Positions 6,517 to 13,925 of a DNA stretch of 41,468 bases are shown here, piece after piece. Location of the stretch: assembly GCA_964467255.1 (NCBI GenBank), contig CAYXPR010000016.1, positions 1 through 41,468 on the forward strand, given 5' to 3'. How positions within the stretch are numbered: the first letter of the stretch is position 1; the number at the start of each line of letters is the position of its first letter. The notes beneath the pieces were generated by a model. That model was not told where the DNA came from. It did not search any database and saw only the letters and a program-made list of their open reading frames with translations. The DNA comes from CAYXPR01 sp964467255 (GTDB taxonomy: Bacteria; Pseudomonadota; Alphaproteobacteria; Rickettsiales; RGZB01). The translations under genes and the position numbers were made by a program.

Positions 6517-7101
6517 ATGTTCTACCGAGTTATCATCACCAGCGCAGTGTGCGCGGCCATTTTTTTCGGCCTATCCGGACAGTCCCGTTCGCTTGAAGCG
6601 GACAGGCGGCTGGATCATGTGATTGAAGAAAAAGTAAAGCCTCTGCTGAAACACCCCGCCGTTATAAACGCCGTAAAGCTACAGAATCAGCGCAACTCAA
6701 AGCTTAAGCAGGACGAGATACTCGCCTTAGATGCAGAATATGTGTCGCACCGGCTCAAGGGAAACAAAAGCCCATTCATCTCTGAAATTCTTGATAGTGA
6801 GCTTTCGAGAAAGCTACAAAAAATTAAAAGAGAGAATGATGGTATTTTCACAGAAATATTCGTAATGGATAACCGTGGCTTGAATGTGGCGCAAAGCGAT
6901 ATCACCACCGATTTTTGGCAAGGCGATGAAAGCAAGTGGCAGCGGACATATCTGTTGGGGCCGCACGCGCTCTATATTAGCCAGATTGATTACGATGAGT
7001 CGACAGGCAAATATCAGCTGCAGGTGAGTGCAACCGTATCTGAACACGGCCAACCAATTGGGGTTGCGACATTCGGGGTTGACCTTTCTCAATTGCAATA
7101 A
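6517..7101 (+). CDS. Secreted stand-alone PDC/Cache-like sensor domain protein
   Basis: 194 residues. The frame is open to 6463, but the ATG at 6517 follows a very strong GGGGAGGAAGG ribosome-binding site and gives a clean signal peptide (MFYRVIITSAVCAAIFFGLSG). The mature part has a long helix (about 25-55) and a PDC-like alpha/beta fold: IFTEIFVMDNRGLNVAQSD, then WQRTYLLG, YISQIDYDE, and YQLQVSATVSEHGQPIGVATFGVDLSQL at the end. This matches the periplasmic ligand-binding domains of chemoreceptors and histidine kinases, but no transmembrane anchor or signalling domain follows, so it acts as a free periplasmic protein, perhaps a binding partner. It is divergent from the FNR-box operon. Fold call is moderate; ligand unknown. 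Confidence 0.7.
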   Translation: MFYRVIITSAVCAAIFFGLSGQSRSLEADRRLDHVIEEKVKPLLKHPAVINAVKLQNQRNSKLKQDEILALDAEYVSHRLKGNKSPFISEILDSELSRKLQKIKRENDGIFTEIFVMDNRGLNVAQSDITTDFWQGDESKWQRTYLLGPHALYISQIDYDESTGKYQLQVSATVSEHGQPIGVATFGVDLSQLQ

Positions 7102-7191
7102 TCCTCTGAAATATAAATAAATTATACTGAGTTGTGAGTGAAAATTCCGCATGCGACGGGTGTTGTTAAAATATCACACTCACCTTCTTAT

Positions 7192-7206
7192 TAATAATAA
7201 TTATTA
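7192..7206. promoter_or_regulatory. Fur-type operator, upstream copy
   Basis: TAATAAT-A-ATTATTA is a perfect 7-1-7 inverted repeat, the architecture of Fur-family operators (consensus TGATAAT-N-ATTATCA) with one symmetric substitution per arm. It is identical in arms to the copy at 7266-7280; centres are 74 bp apart, about seven helical turns. Confidence 0.6.
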
Positions 7207-7225
7207 AAATCAGTATTGTCATTTC

Positions 7226-7242
7226 TATGCAACTGTTGCATA
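7226..7242. promoter_or_regulatory. 8-1-8 palindrome between the two Fur-type boxes, overlapping a putative promoter
   Basis: TATGCAAC-T-GTTGCATA is a perfect inverted repeat with a sequence unrelated to the Fur-type boxes. It overlaps a possible promoter (-35 TTGTCA 7216-7221, 17-bp spacer, -10 CATAAG 7239-7244). It looks like an operator for a second regulator, which I cannot identify. Confidence 0.5.
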
Positions 7243-7265
7243 AGCGGCGGGCATATACCTACAAC

Positions 7266-7280
7266 TAATAATGATTATTA
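7266..7280. promoter_or_regulatory. Fur-type operator, downstream copy
   Basis: TAATAAT-G-ATTATTA, a perfect 7-1-7 repeat with the same arms as the copy at 7192-7206. It ends just before the AAAGGA ribosome-binding site (7284-7289) of the porin gene, so a bound repressor here would block transcription or early elongation. Confidence 0.6.
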
Positions 7281-7295
7281 TTAAAGGAATTGAAC

Positions 7296-8570
7296 ATGCT
7301 AAAACCCGCACGCACGGTATTTACACTACTCATGGGAACGGCAGCAACGCTTGCATTCAGCACGGCATCTGCACAGGAAGATATGCCAAACCAGAAAGAG
7401 CTCTGGAAAATGATTCAGGAGCAGAAAAAGCTTATCGATTCCCAGCAAAAGCAGATTGAATCATTAGCTGGGCAGATTAAGCAGGCTGATAAGAAGGCAG
7501 ACGCCGCCACCCAGCAGGTGAGTGAAGTAAAGCAGGAGCAAAAGAAAATCGGCGCCGTGGGTGGCGCAGGTGCAGCCTCGGGTAATGGTTGGTGGGAACG
7601 CACCCAGCTCGGCGGCTATGGTGAGCTGCACTACAATGGTGGCGAAAAAGATGAAATCGATTTCCACCGCTTCGTGCTGATGGGCAGCCACCAGTTTAAC
7701 GACAAAATTCGTCTATTTACAGAACTGGAGCTGGAACACTCTGTTGCAGGCGAGGGCAAAGAAGGGGAAATTGAGCTTGAACAGGCGTTCATTGAATATG
7801 ACCTGACGGATACGCAACATGCGCGCGCCGGTGTGTTCCTGCTACCCATTGGTATCATGAACGAAAAACATGAACCGAATACATTCTTTGGCGTGGAGCG
7901 CAATCCGGTTGAAACCAACATCATCCCGACCACATGGTGGGAAGGCGGTGTGGGCCTGAACGGCGAAATTGGGAATGGCTTTAGTTATGATGTGGCCGCA
8001 CATTCTGGCCTGAATACGCCAACCACGGGTAGCAATGCCTTTAAAATTCGCAACGGCAGGCAGAAAGTGTCGGAAGCGCGCGCGGAAGACGGCGCTGTTA
8101 CCGGCCGCCTGAAGTGGACGGGCATGACAGGTGTTGAGCTGGCGGCAAGCACGCAGTATCAGCAGGATATCGCACAGGGTAATGAGGCCGAAAGCATCAG
8201 CGCCACGCTGTTTGAAACCCACGCGAATGTTCGTAAAGGGCCAATCGGCTTCCGTGCGCTGTATGCGCGTTGGGACCTTGAGGGCAATGCGCCTGAAGCC
8301 GTGGGCCGCGACGAGCAATTCGGCTGGTATGCCGAACCGGGTTATTACTTCGATACGCCCGCGGGCGAGGTGGGTCTTTTCACCCGCTACAGCCAGTGGG
8401 ATAACGAAGCAGGTGACAGCACCGGCAGCAAATTCAAACAGACGGACTTCGGCGTAAACTTCTGGCCGCATGAAAATGTGGTGCTGAAGGCAGACATTCA
8501 GCTTCTGGATGTGCCCGCCGGTGGTAACGACGATGAAATCTTGAATCTCGGCGTCGGTTATCAGTTCTAA
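7296..8570 (+). CDS. Outer-membrane porin with N-terminal coiled coil
   Basis: 424 residues. It has a signal peptide (MLKPARTVFTLLMGTAATLA... cut near ASA/QED), then a coiled coil (about 30-85: KELWKMIQEQKKLIDSQQKQ and following). A beta-barrel runs from about 100 to the end: GYGELHYNGG, DFHRFVLMGSHQFNDKIRLF, AFIEYDL, RAGVFLLPIGIMNEKHEPN, and a terminal VGYQF with the C-terminal Phe recognised by the BAM complex. This resembles the phosphate/anion-selective OprO/OprP-like porin superfamily. Substrate is unknown. The ATG at 7296 has AAAGGA at ideal spacing. Two Fur-type boxes directly upstream suggest repression by Fur, or possibly Zur, and thus metal-limited expression. A terminator follows. 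Confidence 0.82.
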   Translation: MLKPARTVFTLLMGTAATLAFSTASAQEDMPNQKELWKMIQEQKKLIDSQQKQIESLAGQIKQADKKADAATQQVSEVKQEQKKIGAVGGAGAASGNGWWERTQLGGYGELHYNGGEKDEIDFHRFVLMGSHQFNDKIRLFTELELEHSVAGEGKEGEIELEQAFIEYDLTDTQHARAGVFLLPIGIMNEKHEPNTFFGVERNPVETNIIPTTWWEGGVGLNGEIGNGFSYDVAAHSGLNTPTTGSNAFKIRNGRQKVSEARAEDGAVTGRLKWTGMTGVELAASTQYQQDIAQGNEAESISATLFETHANVRKGPIGFRALYARWDLEGNAPEAVGRDEQFGWYAEPGYYFDTPAGEVGLFTRYSQWDNEAGDSTGSKFKQTDFGVNFWPHENVVLKADIQLLDVPAGGNDDEILNLGVGYQF

Positions 8571-8609
8571 ACCGTTCCCTCTTGTTTGCGCATAACGCAG
8601 GCACGGAAT

Positions 8610-8640
8610 AAGGGCAGCTGCGCATAAGGCTGCCCTTTTC
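8610..8640 (+). terminator. Intrinsic terminator after the porin gene
   Basis: AAGGGCAG (8610-8617) pairs perfectly with CTGCCCTT (8630-8637) around a 12-nt loop and is followed by a short T-run. It lies 40 bp after the porin stop, so the FMN-binding/PepSY/apbE genes are probably transcribed separately or by read-through. Confidence 0.7.
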
Positions 8641-8699
8641 TGCATCTGATGCATGATTTATGCTGCAAGGTGAAAGAGAAATTTGTACAGTCCGCTGGT

Positions 8700-9224
8700 A
8701 TGTTACGCTGCTTAAAAATTATTGCAATTATAGTGCTACTGCCGAGCTTTGCGCTGGCAGAAGATGTCTATCAAAAACCGCAGGATTTTATTCGTGAGGC
8801 ATTTGGTGGGAAGGCTCCTTCACCGCAGGTGATGGTGGTGGATGACGCACTACAGAAGAAAATCCACACCGTGATGGCGCGCCGCTATTCATTACCGCGC
8901 GTGCGCTACTGGGCAAATAAAAATCAAAGCGCTTGGGTGCTTGAAGAAATCGGGAAGACGTTGCCGATAACGGTGGGCATTGTGGTGGAAGGCGGCGCTA
9001 TTAGTCATTTAAAAGTGCTTATCTACCGCGAAAGCCACGGCTGGGAAGTGAAGCATGATTTTTTTACCGACCAGTTCAAAGGCGCAGAATTAAAGTATGA
9101 AAAAAAACTCAACCAGAATGTTGATGGTATTTCTGGTGCCACACTTTCGGTGAGCGCGCTGAAGCGCCTTGCCGCGCTTGCGCTGCTGCTCGATGAAGCA
9201 CGAAAAGGAAAAGCAAATGGCTAA
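8700..9224 (+). CDS. Periplasmic FMN-binding protein (flavinylation target)
   Basis: 174 residues from the chosen ATG. The signal peptide is MLRCLKIIAIIVLLPSFALA. The FMN_bind domain covers about 75-165, with TVGIVVEGGAISHLKVLIYRES and the flavinylation motif DGISGATLS (D-x2-S-G-A-T), where ApbE attaches FMN through a phosphodiester bond to the Thr. It should act as a periplasmic one- or two-electron carrier. The frame is open to 8649; no start has a good ribosome-binding site. I chose 8700 because it places the signal peptide at the N-terminus. It overlaps the PepSY gene by 8 nt and is followed by apbE, so carrier, membrane partner and modifying enzyme form one operon. Confidence 0.85.
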   Translation: MLRCLKIIAIIVLLPSFALAEDVYQKPQDFIREAFGGKAPSPQVMVVDDALQKKIHTVMARRYSLPRVRYWANKNQSAWVLEEIGKTLPITVGIVVEGGAISHLKVLIYRESHGWEVKHDFFTDQFKGAELKYEKKLNQNVDGISGATLSVSALKRLAALALLLDEARKGKANG

Positions 9225-10002
9225 GAAAAAATATCTGTCGCAGAAAAAAATATACATTTGGCACAAAAAGGCCGGCGTGTATGCGATGTTCTTTTTGCTG
9301 CTGCTGGCGGTAACGGGCATTATGCTGAACCGCGCGGAATTACTGGGTTTGAAAGAGGTGGTGATTGATAATCCGGCAGTGCTGCGTATGTATGGTATGC
9401 AGCCTGCAGGGCGCATTACCAGCTTTGCGGTTGGCAGCGGCCATATCAGCGCGGTTGGAGACGGCATTTATTATGGCAACAAAAAAATCGGTACGACAGA
9501 TAGTGAAATTCTTGGGGCGCTGAAAACCAAAAAATTTATTGTAGTGGCAACAGCGGCGCAGCTGCAGGTATTTTCCGGCAAGGGCGAGTTCATCGAAAAA
9601 CTTAGCACCGAAGCGCTGCCAACCGGAGCAATCGAAGCGGTTGCTGCAGAAAAAAATGGTGGGCTGCTTGTAAAAACATCGGATGGTTTTTTCCTGTTTG
9701 ATACCGATATGGTCGCATGGAGCGATACACCGCCGCCTAATCCATTTTTACCTGTAAAAGCGGTTGAGTTACCTGAGCCCGTACAAAAAAAAATGCTACA
9801 AAATTATCGCGGTGAGGGGTTGCCGCTAGACCGCGTGATACTCGATATCCACAGCGGGCGTTTCTTTGGAAAATTTGGACCGCTGGTGATGGATTTATCT
9901 GCGGTGGCTCTTATTTTTCTGGCCATTACAGGTTTGGTGAACGTGAATAAAAATGCAAAGCGCAAACGCAAAAAACATCACGGTCAGTCACATCATGGCT
10001 AA
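9217..10002 (+). CDS. PepSY-type membrane protein, partner of the flavinylated carrier
   Basis: 261 residues. There are two transmembrane helices: near the N-terminus (IWHKKAGVYAMFFLLLLAVTG) and near the C-terminus (LVMDLSAVALIFLAITGLVNV). Between them lies a periplasmic beta-rich domain of about 180 residues. The N-terminal WHKKAG and the DIHSGRFFG just before the second helix are the conserved His-containing edges of PepSY_TM proteins, where paired His residues may hold haem, though this is inferred. The C-terminus is a basic, His-containing cytoplasmic tail (KRKRKKHHG). The ATG at 9217 has AAAGGA upstream and overlaps the previous gene by 8 nt. The likely role is passing electrons across the inner membrane to the FMN-binding protein. 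Confidence 0.8.
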   Translation: MAKKKYLSQKKIYIWHKKAGVYAMFFLLLLAVTGIMLNRAELLGLKEVVIDNPAVLRMYGMQPAGRITSFAVGSGHISAVGDGIYYGNKKIGTTDSEILGALKTKKFIVVATAAQLQVFSGKGEFIEKLSTEALPTGAIEAVAAEKNGGLLVKTSDGFFLFDTDMVAWSDTPPPNPFLPVKAVELPEPVQKKMLQNYRGEGLPLDRVILDIHSGRFFGKFGPLVMDLSAVALIFLAITGLVNVNKNAKRKRKKHHGQSHHG

Positions 10003-10975
10003 GCCCGTCAGTCGCCGAAGAATCATCCAAATTTGTGCCGCAACCACGGTGGCGGGGATGCTGCCGTTACTGGCCTATAAAAAACCTGCTCCAGCGCTAC
10101 AAATGGCGGAATGGCGCGGCATCCTTTTAGGCACAGAAGTTTCATTTCGTTTTGCGGTTGAGGAAAGGACCTTTGGTGAGGAATTAATAAATAAATCATT
10201 ATTAAAAATCAGTAATTTAGAAAGAGAATTTAGTTTATTCTATAAATACTCATCTATTAATAGACTGAATAATAATGGGAATATATCGAATATATCCCCT
10301 GAAATGCACAAACTGCTTCAGGCTTCAGAAACACTATGGAAAATGAGTGATGGGGCATTTGATATTACGGTGCAACCGTTGTGGCGGCATTATGCCTTGG
10401 GCGGCAGGGGTAACCTCAAAAAAACACTCAACCGCGTTGGGTTCCAGAAATTTAAATTTGATGACAATGGAGCGTCTTTTACAGAGGCTGGAATGGCCAT
10501 CACATTAAACGGCATCGCGCAGGGCTTCATTACGCAAGAAGTGGCTGATTTGCTGGCTTATGAGGGGGTTTCCCACGCGCTAGTGCAATTGGGCGAGGCC
10601 TATGGGCTAGGGACGCACCCCTCTGGAAGGCCGTGGAATCTGGGCGTTTCTGCGCCAACGCAGCCGGATGAAATCATCGCGGAAATAGCGCTTTCGGGCC
10701 GCGCACTGGCCACATCGGGTGCGTATGGAATGATGCTGGATAGCGATGGAAACAGCCATCTTTTAGACCCGCGCACCGGAAAAAGCCCGCATTACTACCA
10801 GAGTGTCTCCGTTATTGCGAAAAATGCGATGTGGGCCGATGGCCTTTCTACCGCCCTAAGCTTCCTTCCGCCCGAAAAAACAGAGAAATTTCTCCAAAGA
10901 GCCCGAAAAGCCACCCACGACAATGAATTAAAAGCATATTTTTTAGCAAAAAATGGCGATAGTTGGTGGACTTAG
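9995..10975 (+). CDS. apbE: FAD:protein FMN transferase ApbE, Tat-exported
   Basis: 326 residues. It transfers FMN from FAD to a Thr/Ser of target proteins in the periplasm. The N-terminus SRRRIIQICAATTVAGML is a twin-arginine-type signal. Family motifs are DGAFDITVQPL, LNGIAQGF, LVQLGEAYGLG, LATSGAYG, LLDPRTGKSPH (metal/FAD site region) and ADGLSTALSFL. The obvious substrate is the DGISGAT protein two genes upstream. The ATG at 9995 overlaps the PepSY stop by 8 nt; an upstream in-frame start at 9953 would bury the Tat signal. Bases about 10170-10310 are strikingly AT-rich, encoding a divergent N-terminal stretch (INKSLLKISNLEREF and Asn-rich residues), unlike the rest of the gene. Confidence 0.9.
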   Translation: MAKPVSRRRIIQICAATTVAGMLPLLAYKKPAPALQMAEWRGILLGTEVSFRFAVEERTFGEELINKSLLKISNLEREFSLFYKYSSINRLNNNGNISNISPEMHKLLQASETLWKMSDGAFDITVQPLWRHYALGGRGNLKKTLNRVGFQKFKFDDNGASFTEAGMAITLNGIAQGFITQEVADLLAYEGVSHALVQLGEAYGLGTHPSGRPWNLGVSAPTQPDEIIAEIALSGRALATSGAYGMMLDSDGNSHLLDPRTGKSPHYYQSVSVIAKNAMWADGLSTALSFLPPEKTEKFLQRARKATHDNELKAYFLAKNGDSWWT

Positions 10976-11032
10976 CAGTCGACACTAAAGCGCCACATAC
11001 CCCTTGAAAATCAACACGCTGCCGGAGTGATT

Positions 11033-11085
11033 CTGGTTTAGAGGAGATTTTACCTAAAATTTTATCTAAAATGCCTCTAAATCAG
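11033..11085. repeat. Long imperfect inverted repeat upstream of the polysaccharide operon
   Basis: CTGGTTTAGAGG (11033-11044) pairs with CCTCTAAATCAG (11074-11085), 12 bp with one G-T mismatch, around a 29-nt AT-rich loop containing the imperfect direct repeat CCTAAAAT/TCTAAAAT. It lies between apbE and the CtrA-type promoter. No T-run follows, so it is not a standard terminator; an operator or RNA structure is possible. Confidence 0.5.
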
Positions 11086-11095
11086 GCACTTGCTA

Positions 11096-11127
11096 TTAAC
11101 GTTTTCTTAACGACAGCTTGATATAGT
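11096..11127 (+). promoter_or_regulatory. CtrA-type box and -10 element of the polysaccharide export operon
   Basis: TTAA at 11096-11099, seven bases, then TTAAC at 11107-11111: an exact match to the alphaproteobacterial CtrA consensus TTAA-N7-TTAAC. A -10-like TATAGT is at 11122-11127. The box covers the -35 region, the position found at CtrA-activated promoters. The first gene starts 75 bp beyond the -10. It was read by eye; regulation is inferred. Confidence 0.6.
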
Positions 11128-11201
11128 GGTGATGTTGGGATTGTAGAAGTGGTACACCCCGACATAGGTCACAAGACTATATATAACGCGCGAGTTAAGT
11201 G

Positions 11202-11753
11202 ATGAAACTGGGAAGTAAACATATCAAGATTCTGGGAGCGCTAGCCGCACTGTGGCTCGGCGTCTTTACCGTTTCTGGTGCTTCTGCCAGCTCACTGGAC
11301 GGTGCGTCTGGTAAAACCTTCAAGCTGAATTATTTTGCTAAGCAGTCATCGTGGATGCCTTCCGCATTATCGCCGACGGGTTCACAGGATGCGCTTATCA
11401 TGAGTGCGTTAAGTCTTCCAGGTGCGGTTACCTGGGCAGACTATGAAACGTGGGGCAAACATAACTCCCGTTGGTCAGGTCCAGCCGAGCAAATTACCTC
11501 TTATAAGAAGGTTGTTAACGCCAACGTAAGGCTCCTTAATCGTATACTTCTTGAGGACCCAGGCCTCGTTAAACAGCTTCGTTCCGAAGTTCTTTTGAAC
11601 GAGGGTGGCTCAAACTCGATGGTGAGTGTAAAAGTTGAAAATCCGCCGGTTATTTATGTTCGCATCAACGAGAATGTTCCGCCGCCATCAGTTATTCCCG
11701 ACAGTGTTGGCTTGCCGCCGCCTGAAGATACACCGCCCGCAAGTGGCAGTTGA
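11202..11753 (+). CDS. Secreted protein of unknown function, first gene of the polysaccharide operon
   Basis: 183 residues. Signal peptide (about 1-29; KILGALAALWLGVFTVSGASA). The mature protein has no transmembrane segment or recognised domain. A central region (WADYETWGKHNSRWSGPAE, YKKVVNANVRLLNRILLEDPG) looks helical and the C-terminus is Pro-rich (VPPPSV, LPPPEDTPPASG). A GTG lies just before the ATG; I use the ATG at 11202. It is the first gene after the CtrA-type box and lies 26 nt before the beta-barrel gene, so a role in polysaccharide export or assembly is suggested by position only. Confidence 0.65.
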   Translation: MKLGSKHIKILGALAALWLGVFTVSGASASSLDGASGKTFKLNYFAKQSSWMPSALSPTGSQDALIMSALSLPGAVTWADYETWGKHNSRWSGPAEQITSYKKVVNANVRLLNRILLEDPGLVKQLRSEVLLNEGGSNSMVSVKVENPPVIYVRINENVPPPSVIPDSVGLPPPEDTPPASGS

Positions 11754-11779
11754 TGAAATAGCGTAAAAAGGCTCCCCCC

Positions 11780-13249
11780 ATGACCCTCTCATATAAAAAT
11801 CTCACTGTGGCGACTCTTGCTCTGGCTGCGTTTATTGCGCAGGCAAGCTCGGCGCATTCTCAGCAGTTTCAAGATAACGATTCAAATTACAGCGGTGGCA
11901 GCAGCACGGATGAGGGTTCTGTTGAGGAGCAGGCTGGCCCAGCCACGTATAATGCTGAGGTGGAGGGGTATAAGCTTGATCCGGCTACGGCTCAGTCCCC
12001 ACAAGAGGACAGTGCTGAGATACGTGCAATGCGTTTTTCCAATGACTATTCCATGAAGTTTCATGATGACTATGCCATTGACGAAGCGATGCGTGACCGC
12101 ACTGTTTACGAACGCAGCCGCCCTGAATATGAGCCACAAAACGTGCGCCTTGGGTCATTCATTCTGGCTCCGCAGATTGGCGTTGGTTACACCTTTAACG
12201 ACAATATTTTTTCAACACCAGACCGCGAAGAGCAGGATTTTATTACCCGCGTTCGGCCGGTTATCTTGTTAAGTTCAGATTGGAATAGCCACTTGATCAG
12301 TGCCGGCGTGGTGTATGATGCGGGTATATATAAAGATTTTTCTGAAGAAAACTTTCTTGATACGACGTACACCTTAAGTGGCCGTTTAGATGTGGTGCAG
12401 GACTCATACATTACGGGCGGCCTGCTGATACAGGGCAAACATGAAGACCGCGCCTCACCTGATGAAGTGAATGGGGTTGAGCCGACTAAATATCTTTTAA
12501 GCACGGCGAATCTTGAGTTTTATCGTAAGGTAAGCCGCATCATGCTGAAAGCGAGCATCGATGCTCGCCAATTTGACTACTCCACAACAGAAGCCGGCGG
12601 CGGCGGGGAAATTGATAACGGTGACCGTGATCGCTACGAATACCAGGCGCAAACACGCGTTGCGTATGAATTTAAACCAGGTTATCAGGCCTTTGTGGAT
12701 GTCTCGTACAATATCCGTGAATATGTTCGCGATGGTGCAGCTGAATTACGCAATTCCGATGGTTATAAAGTTAGCGCAGGTACATCCGTTGACCTTACTG
12801 GACAAACCAAAGGTGAGGTGTATGCCGGTTACTTTTTACAAGATTATGAAAATGATAATTTTGAAGATGCATCTGGCGTAAACTATGGCGCAAAAGTGCT
12901 TTGGAATGTCACGCGCCTTACATCCGTACAGTTTGATGCGAATCGGACGGTGAGTGAAACGACTTTAAGTGACGCCTCGGGTTTCGTCACTAGTCTTGCA
13001 GATGTTTCCGTTGAGCATGAGTTGCGCCGCAATATATTGCTCAGCACAGGATTTAGTTACGTTCTGAATGAGTATGAAGGGCTGGATAGAACGGATAATA
13101 TCTATTCGCTCAGTGCCGGTGCGCGCTATATCATTACGCCAAACTTTACCCTGAATTTTGATTATAACTTCCAGATGCGTGAATCAGACGCTGTCGGGCG
13201 CGATTTTGAACGTAATCGCGTTATGCTATCGCTTAAAGCAGAATTGTGA
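11780..13249 (+). CDS. Outer-membrane beta-barrel protein of the BBP2_2 type associated with exopolysaccharide export
   Basis: 489 residues. Signal peptide (about 1-28), then an acidic, low-complexity linker with several Asp/Ser/Gly (about 29-125). The barrel starts near RLGSFILAPQIGVGYTFNDN and continues in alternating beta-strands to the end (NFTLNFDYNFQMRESD, RNRVMLSLKAEL). The sequence pattern fits the 'putative beta-barrel porin 2' family found next to Wza/Wzc-type exporters in alphaproteobacteria. Likely role: outer-membrane partner for secretion or anchoring of the polymer made by this cluster. It is followed after 13 nt by the export protein gene. Confidence 0.75.
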   Translation: MTLSYKNLTVATLALAAFIAQASSAHSQQFQDNDSNYSGGSSTDEGSVEEQAGPATYNAEVEGYKLDPATAQSPQEDSAEIRAMRFSNDYSMKFHDDYAIDEAMRDRTVYERSRPEYEPQNVRLGSFILAPQIGVGYTFNDNIFSTPDREEQDFITRVRPVILLSSDWNSHLISAGVVYDAGIYKDFSEENFLDTTYTLSGRLDVVQDSYITGGLLIQGKHEDRASPDEVNGVEPTKYLLSTANLEFYRKVSRIMLKASIDARQFDYSTTEAGGGGEIDNGDRDRYEYQAQTRVAYEFKPGYQAFVDVSYNIREYVRDGAAELRNSDGYKVSAGTSVDLTGQTKGEVYAGYFLQDYENDNFEDASGVNYGAKVLWNVTRLTSVQFDANRTVSETTLSDASGFVTSLADVSVEHELRRNILLSTGFSYVLNEYEGLDRTDNIYSLSAGARYIITPNFTLNFDYNFQMRESDAVGRDFERNRVMLSLKAEL

Positions 13250-13262
13250 TAATAGTGGGCTC

Positions 13263-13841
13263 ATGCAGTTACGGCTTTTATTCATAGCAGCTTTGTGTGT
13301 TTTTGCAGTTCTTCTGCTGAATGGAATAGCATTTGCCCAAGATAAAAAAGATTCTCAGGCAGCAGATATTCGAGACATAAACTCTGTTTATAGGCTGGAT
13401 ACGGGCGACAGGGTGCGTGTAATCGTATATGGCGAAACAGACCTTTCCGGTGAGTTTGAGCTGGATAGTTCTGGTGAATTGGCACTACCGCTGATTGGCA
13501 CGATACAGGCAACCAATCTTAGTCTTCGAGAGCTGGAGAAGCTTGTTACCGAGAAATTTAAAGATGGCTACCTTGTCAGTCCGCGTGTAAACGTTGAGGT
13601 GCTGAACTTCCGCCCATTCTTTATTTTGGGTGAAGTGAAGCGCCCAGGCAGCTATCCCTATGTAAGTGGCCTAACTGTCATCAATGCTGTTGCATTAGCG
13701 GGTGGCTACACCTATCGCGCAAAAACCAGCAACTTCACTTTGCTGCGCGGTAAAGGCTCGGACCGCAAGGAAATGCAAGTGGATGAGGAGGATGTTATTC
13801 TTCCGGGTGACACGGTTCGTGTGGAAGAGCGCTTTTTCTAG
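13263..13841 (+). CDS. Polysaccharide export protein, Wza/GumB family
   Basis: 192 residues. Signal peptide MQLRLLFIAALCVFAVLLLNGIAFA. The Poly_export domain spans about 42-120 (YRLDTGDRVRVIVYGETDLSGEF, LPLIGTIQA, LSLRELEKLVTEKF, SPRVNVEV), followed by a single SLBB domain (about 122-185; FFILGEVKRPGSYPYVSGLTV, INAVALAGGYTYRA). This is a periplasmic/outer-membrane conduit for polysaccharide. Length and single SLBB make it GumB-like rather than full-length Wza, and no lipobox Cys is seen at the cleavage site, so it may not be a lipoprotein. The frame is open to 13158, overlapping the barrel gene; the ATG at 13263 gives the signal peptide. Confidence 0.88.
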   Translation: MQLRLLFIAALCVFAVLLLNGIAFAQDKKDSQAADIRDINSVYRLDTGDRVRVIVYGETDLSGEFELDSSGELALPLIGTIQATNLSLRELEKLVTEKFKDGYLVSPRVNVEVLNFRPFFILGEVKRPGSYPYVSGLTVINAVALAGGYTYRAKTSNFTLLRGKGSDRKEMQVDEEDVILPGDTVRVEERFF

Positions 13842-13848
13842 TACCTAC

Positions 13849-13870
13849 TTCTCAATTAAGAGATTGAGAA
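13849..13870 (+). repeat. Hairpin between the export protein and BY-kinase genes
   Basis: TTCTCAAT-TAAGAG-ATTGAGAA forms an 8-bp perfect stem with a 6-nt loop in the 84-bp gap between the two genes. The sequence after it is AT-rich but has no uninterrupted T-run. It could stabilise or attenuate the transcript, changing the ratio of export protein to kinase. Confidence 0.45.
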
Positions 13871-13925
13871 TCATGTAAATTATTATTATATTAGTCACTG
13901 ATGCCAACATCAGAAATTTGGTTAG

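Noticed and set aside
7131..7182. GTGAGTG / CACTCAC inverted repeat after the PDC-like gene as a terminator
   Set aside because: Only 7 bp with a loop of more than 30 nt and no T-run.
7842..8654. 270-aa minus-strand frame antisense to the porin
   Set aside because: Long only because of the porin's codon use; no motif, and it would span the intrinsic terminator of the porin gene.
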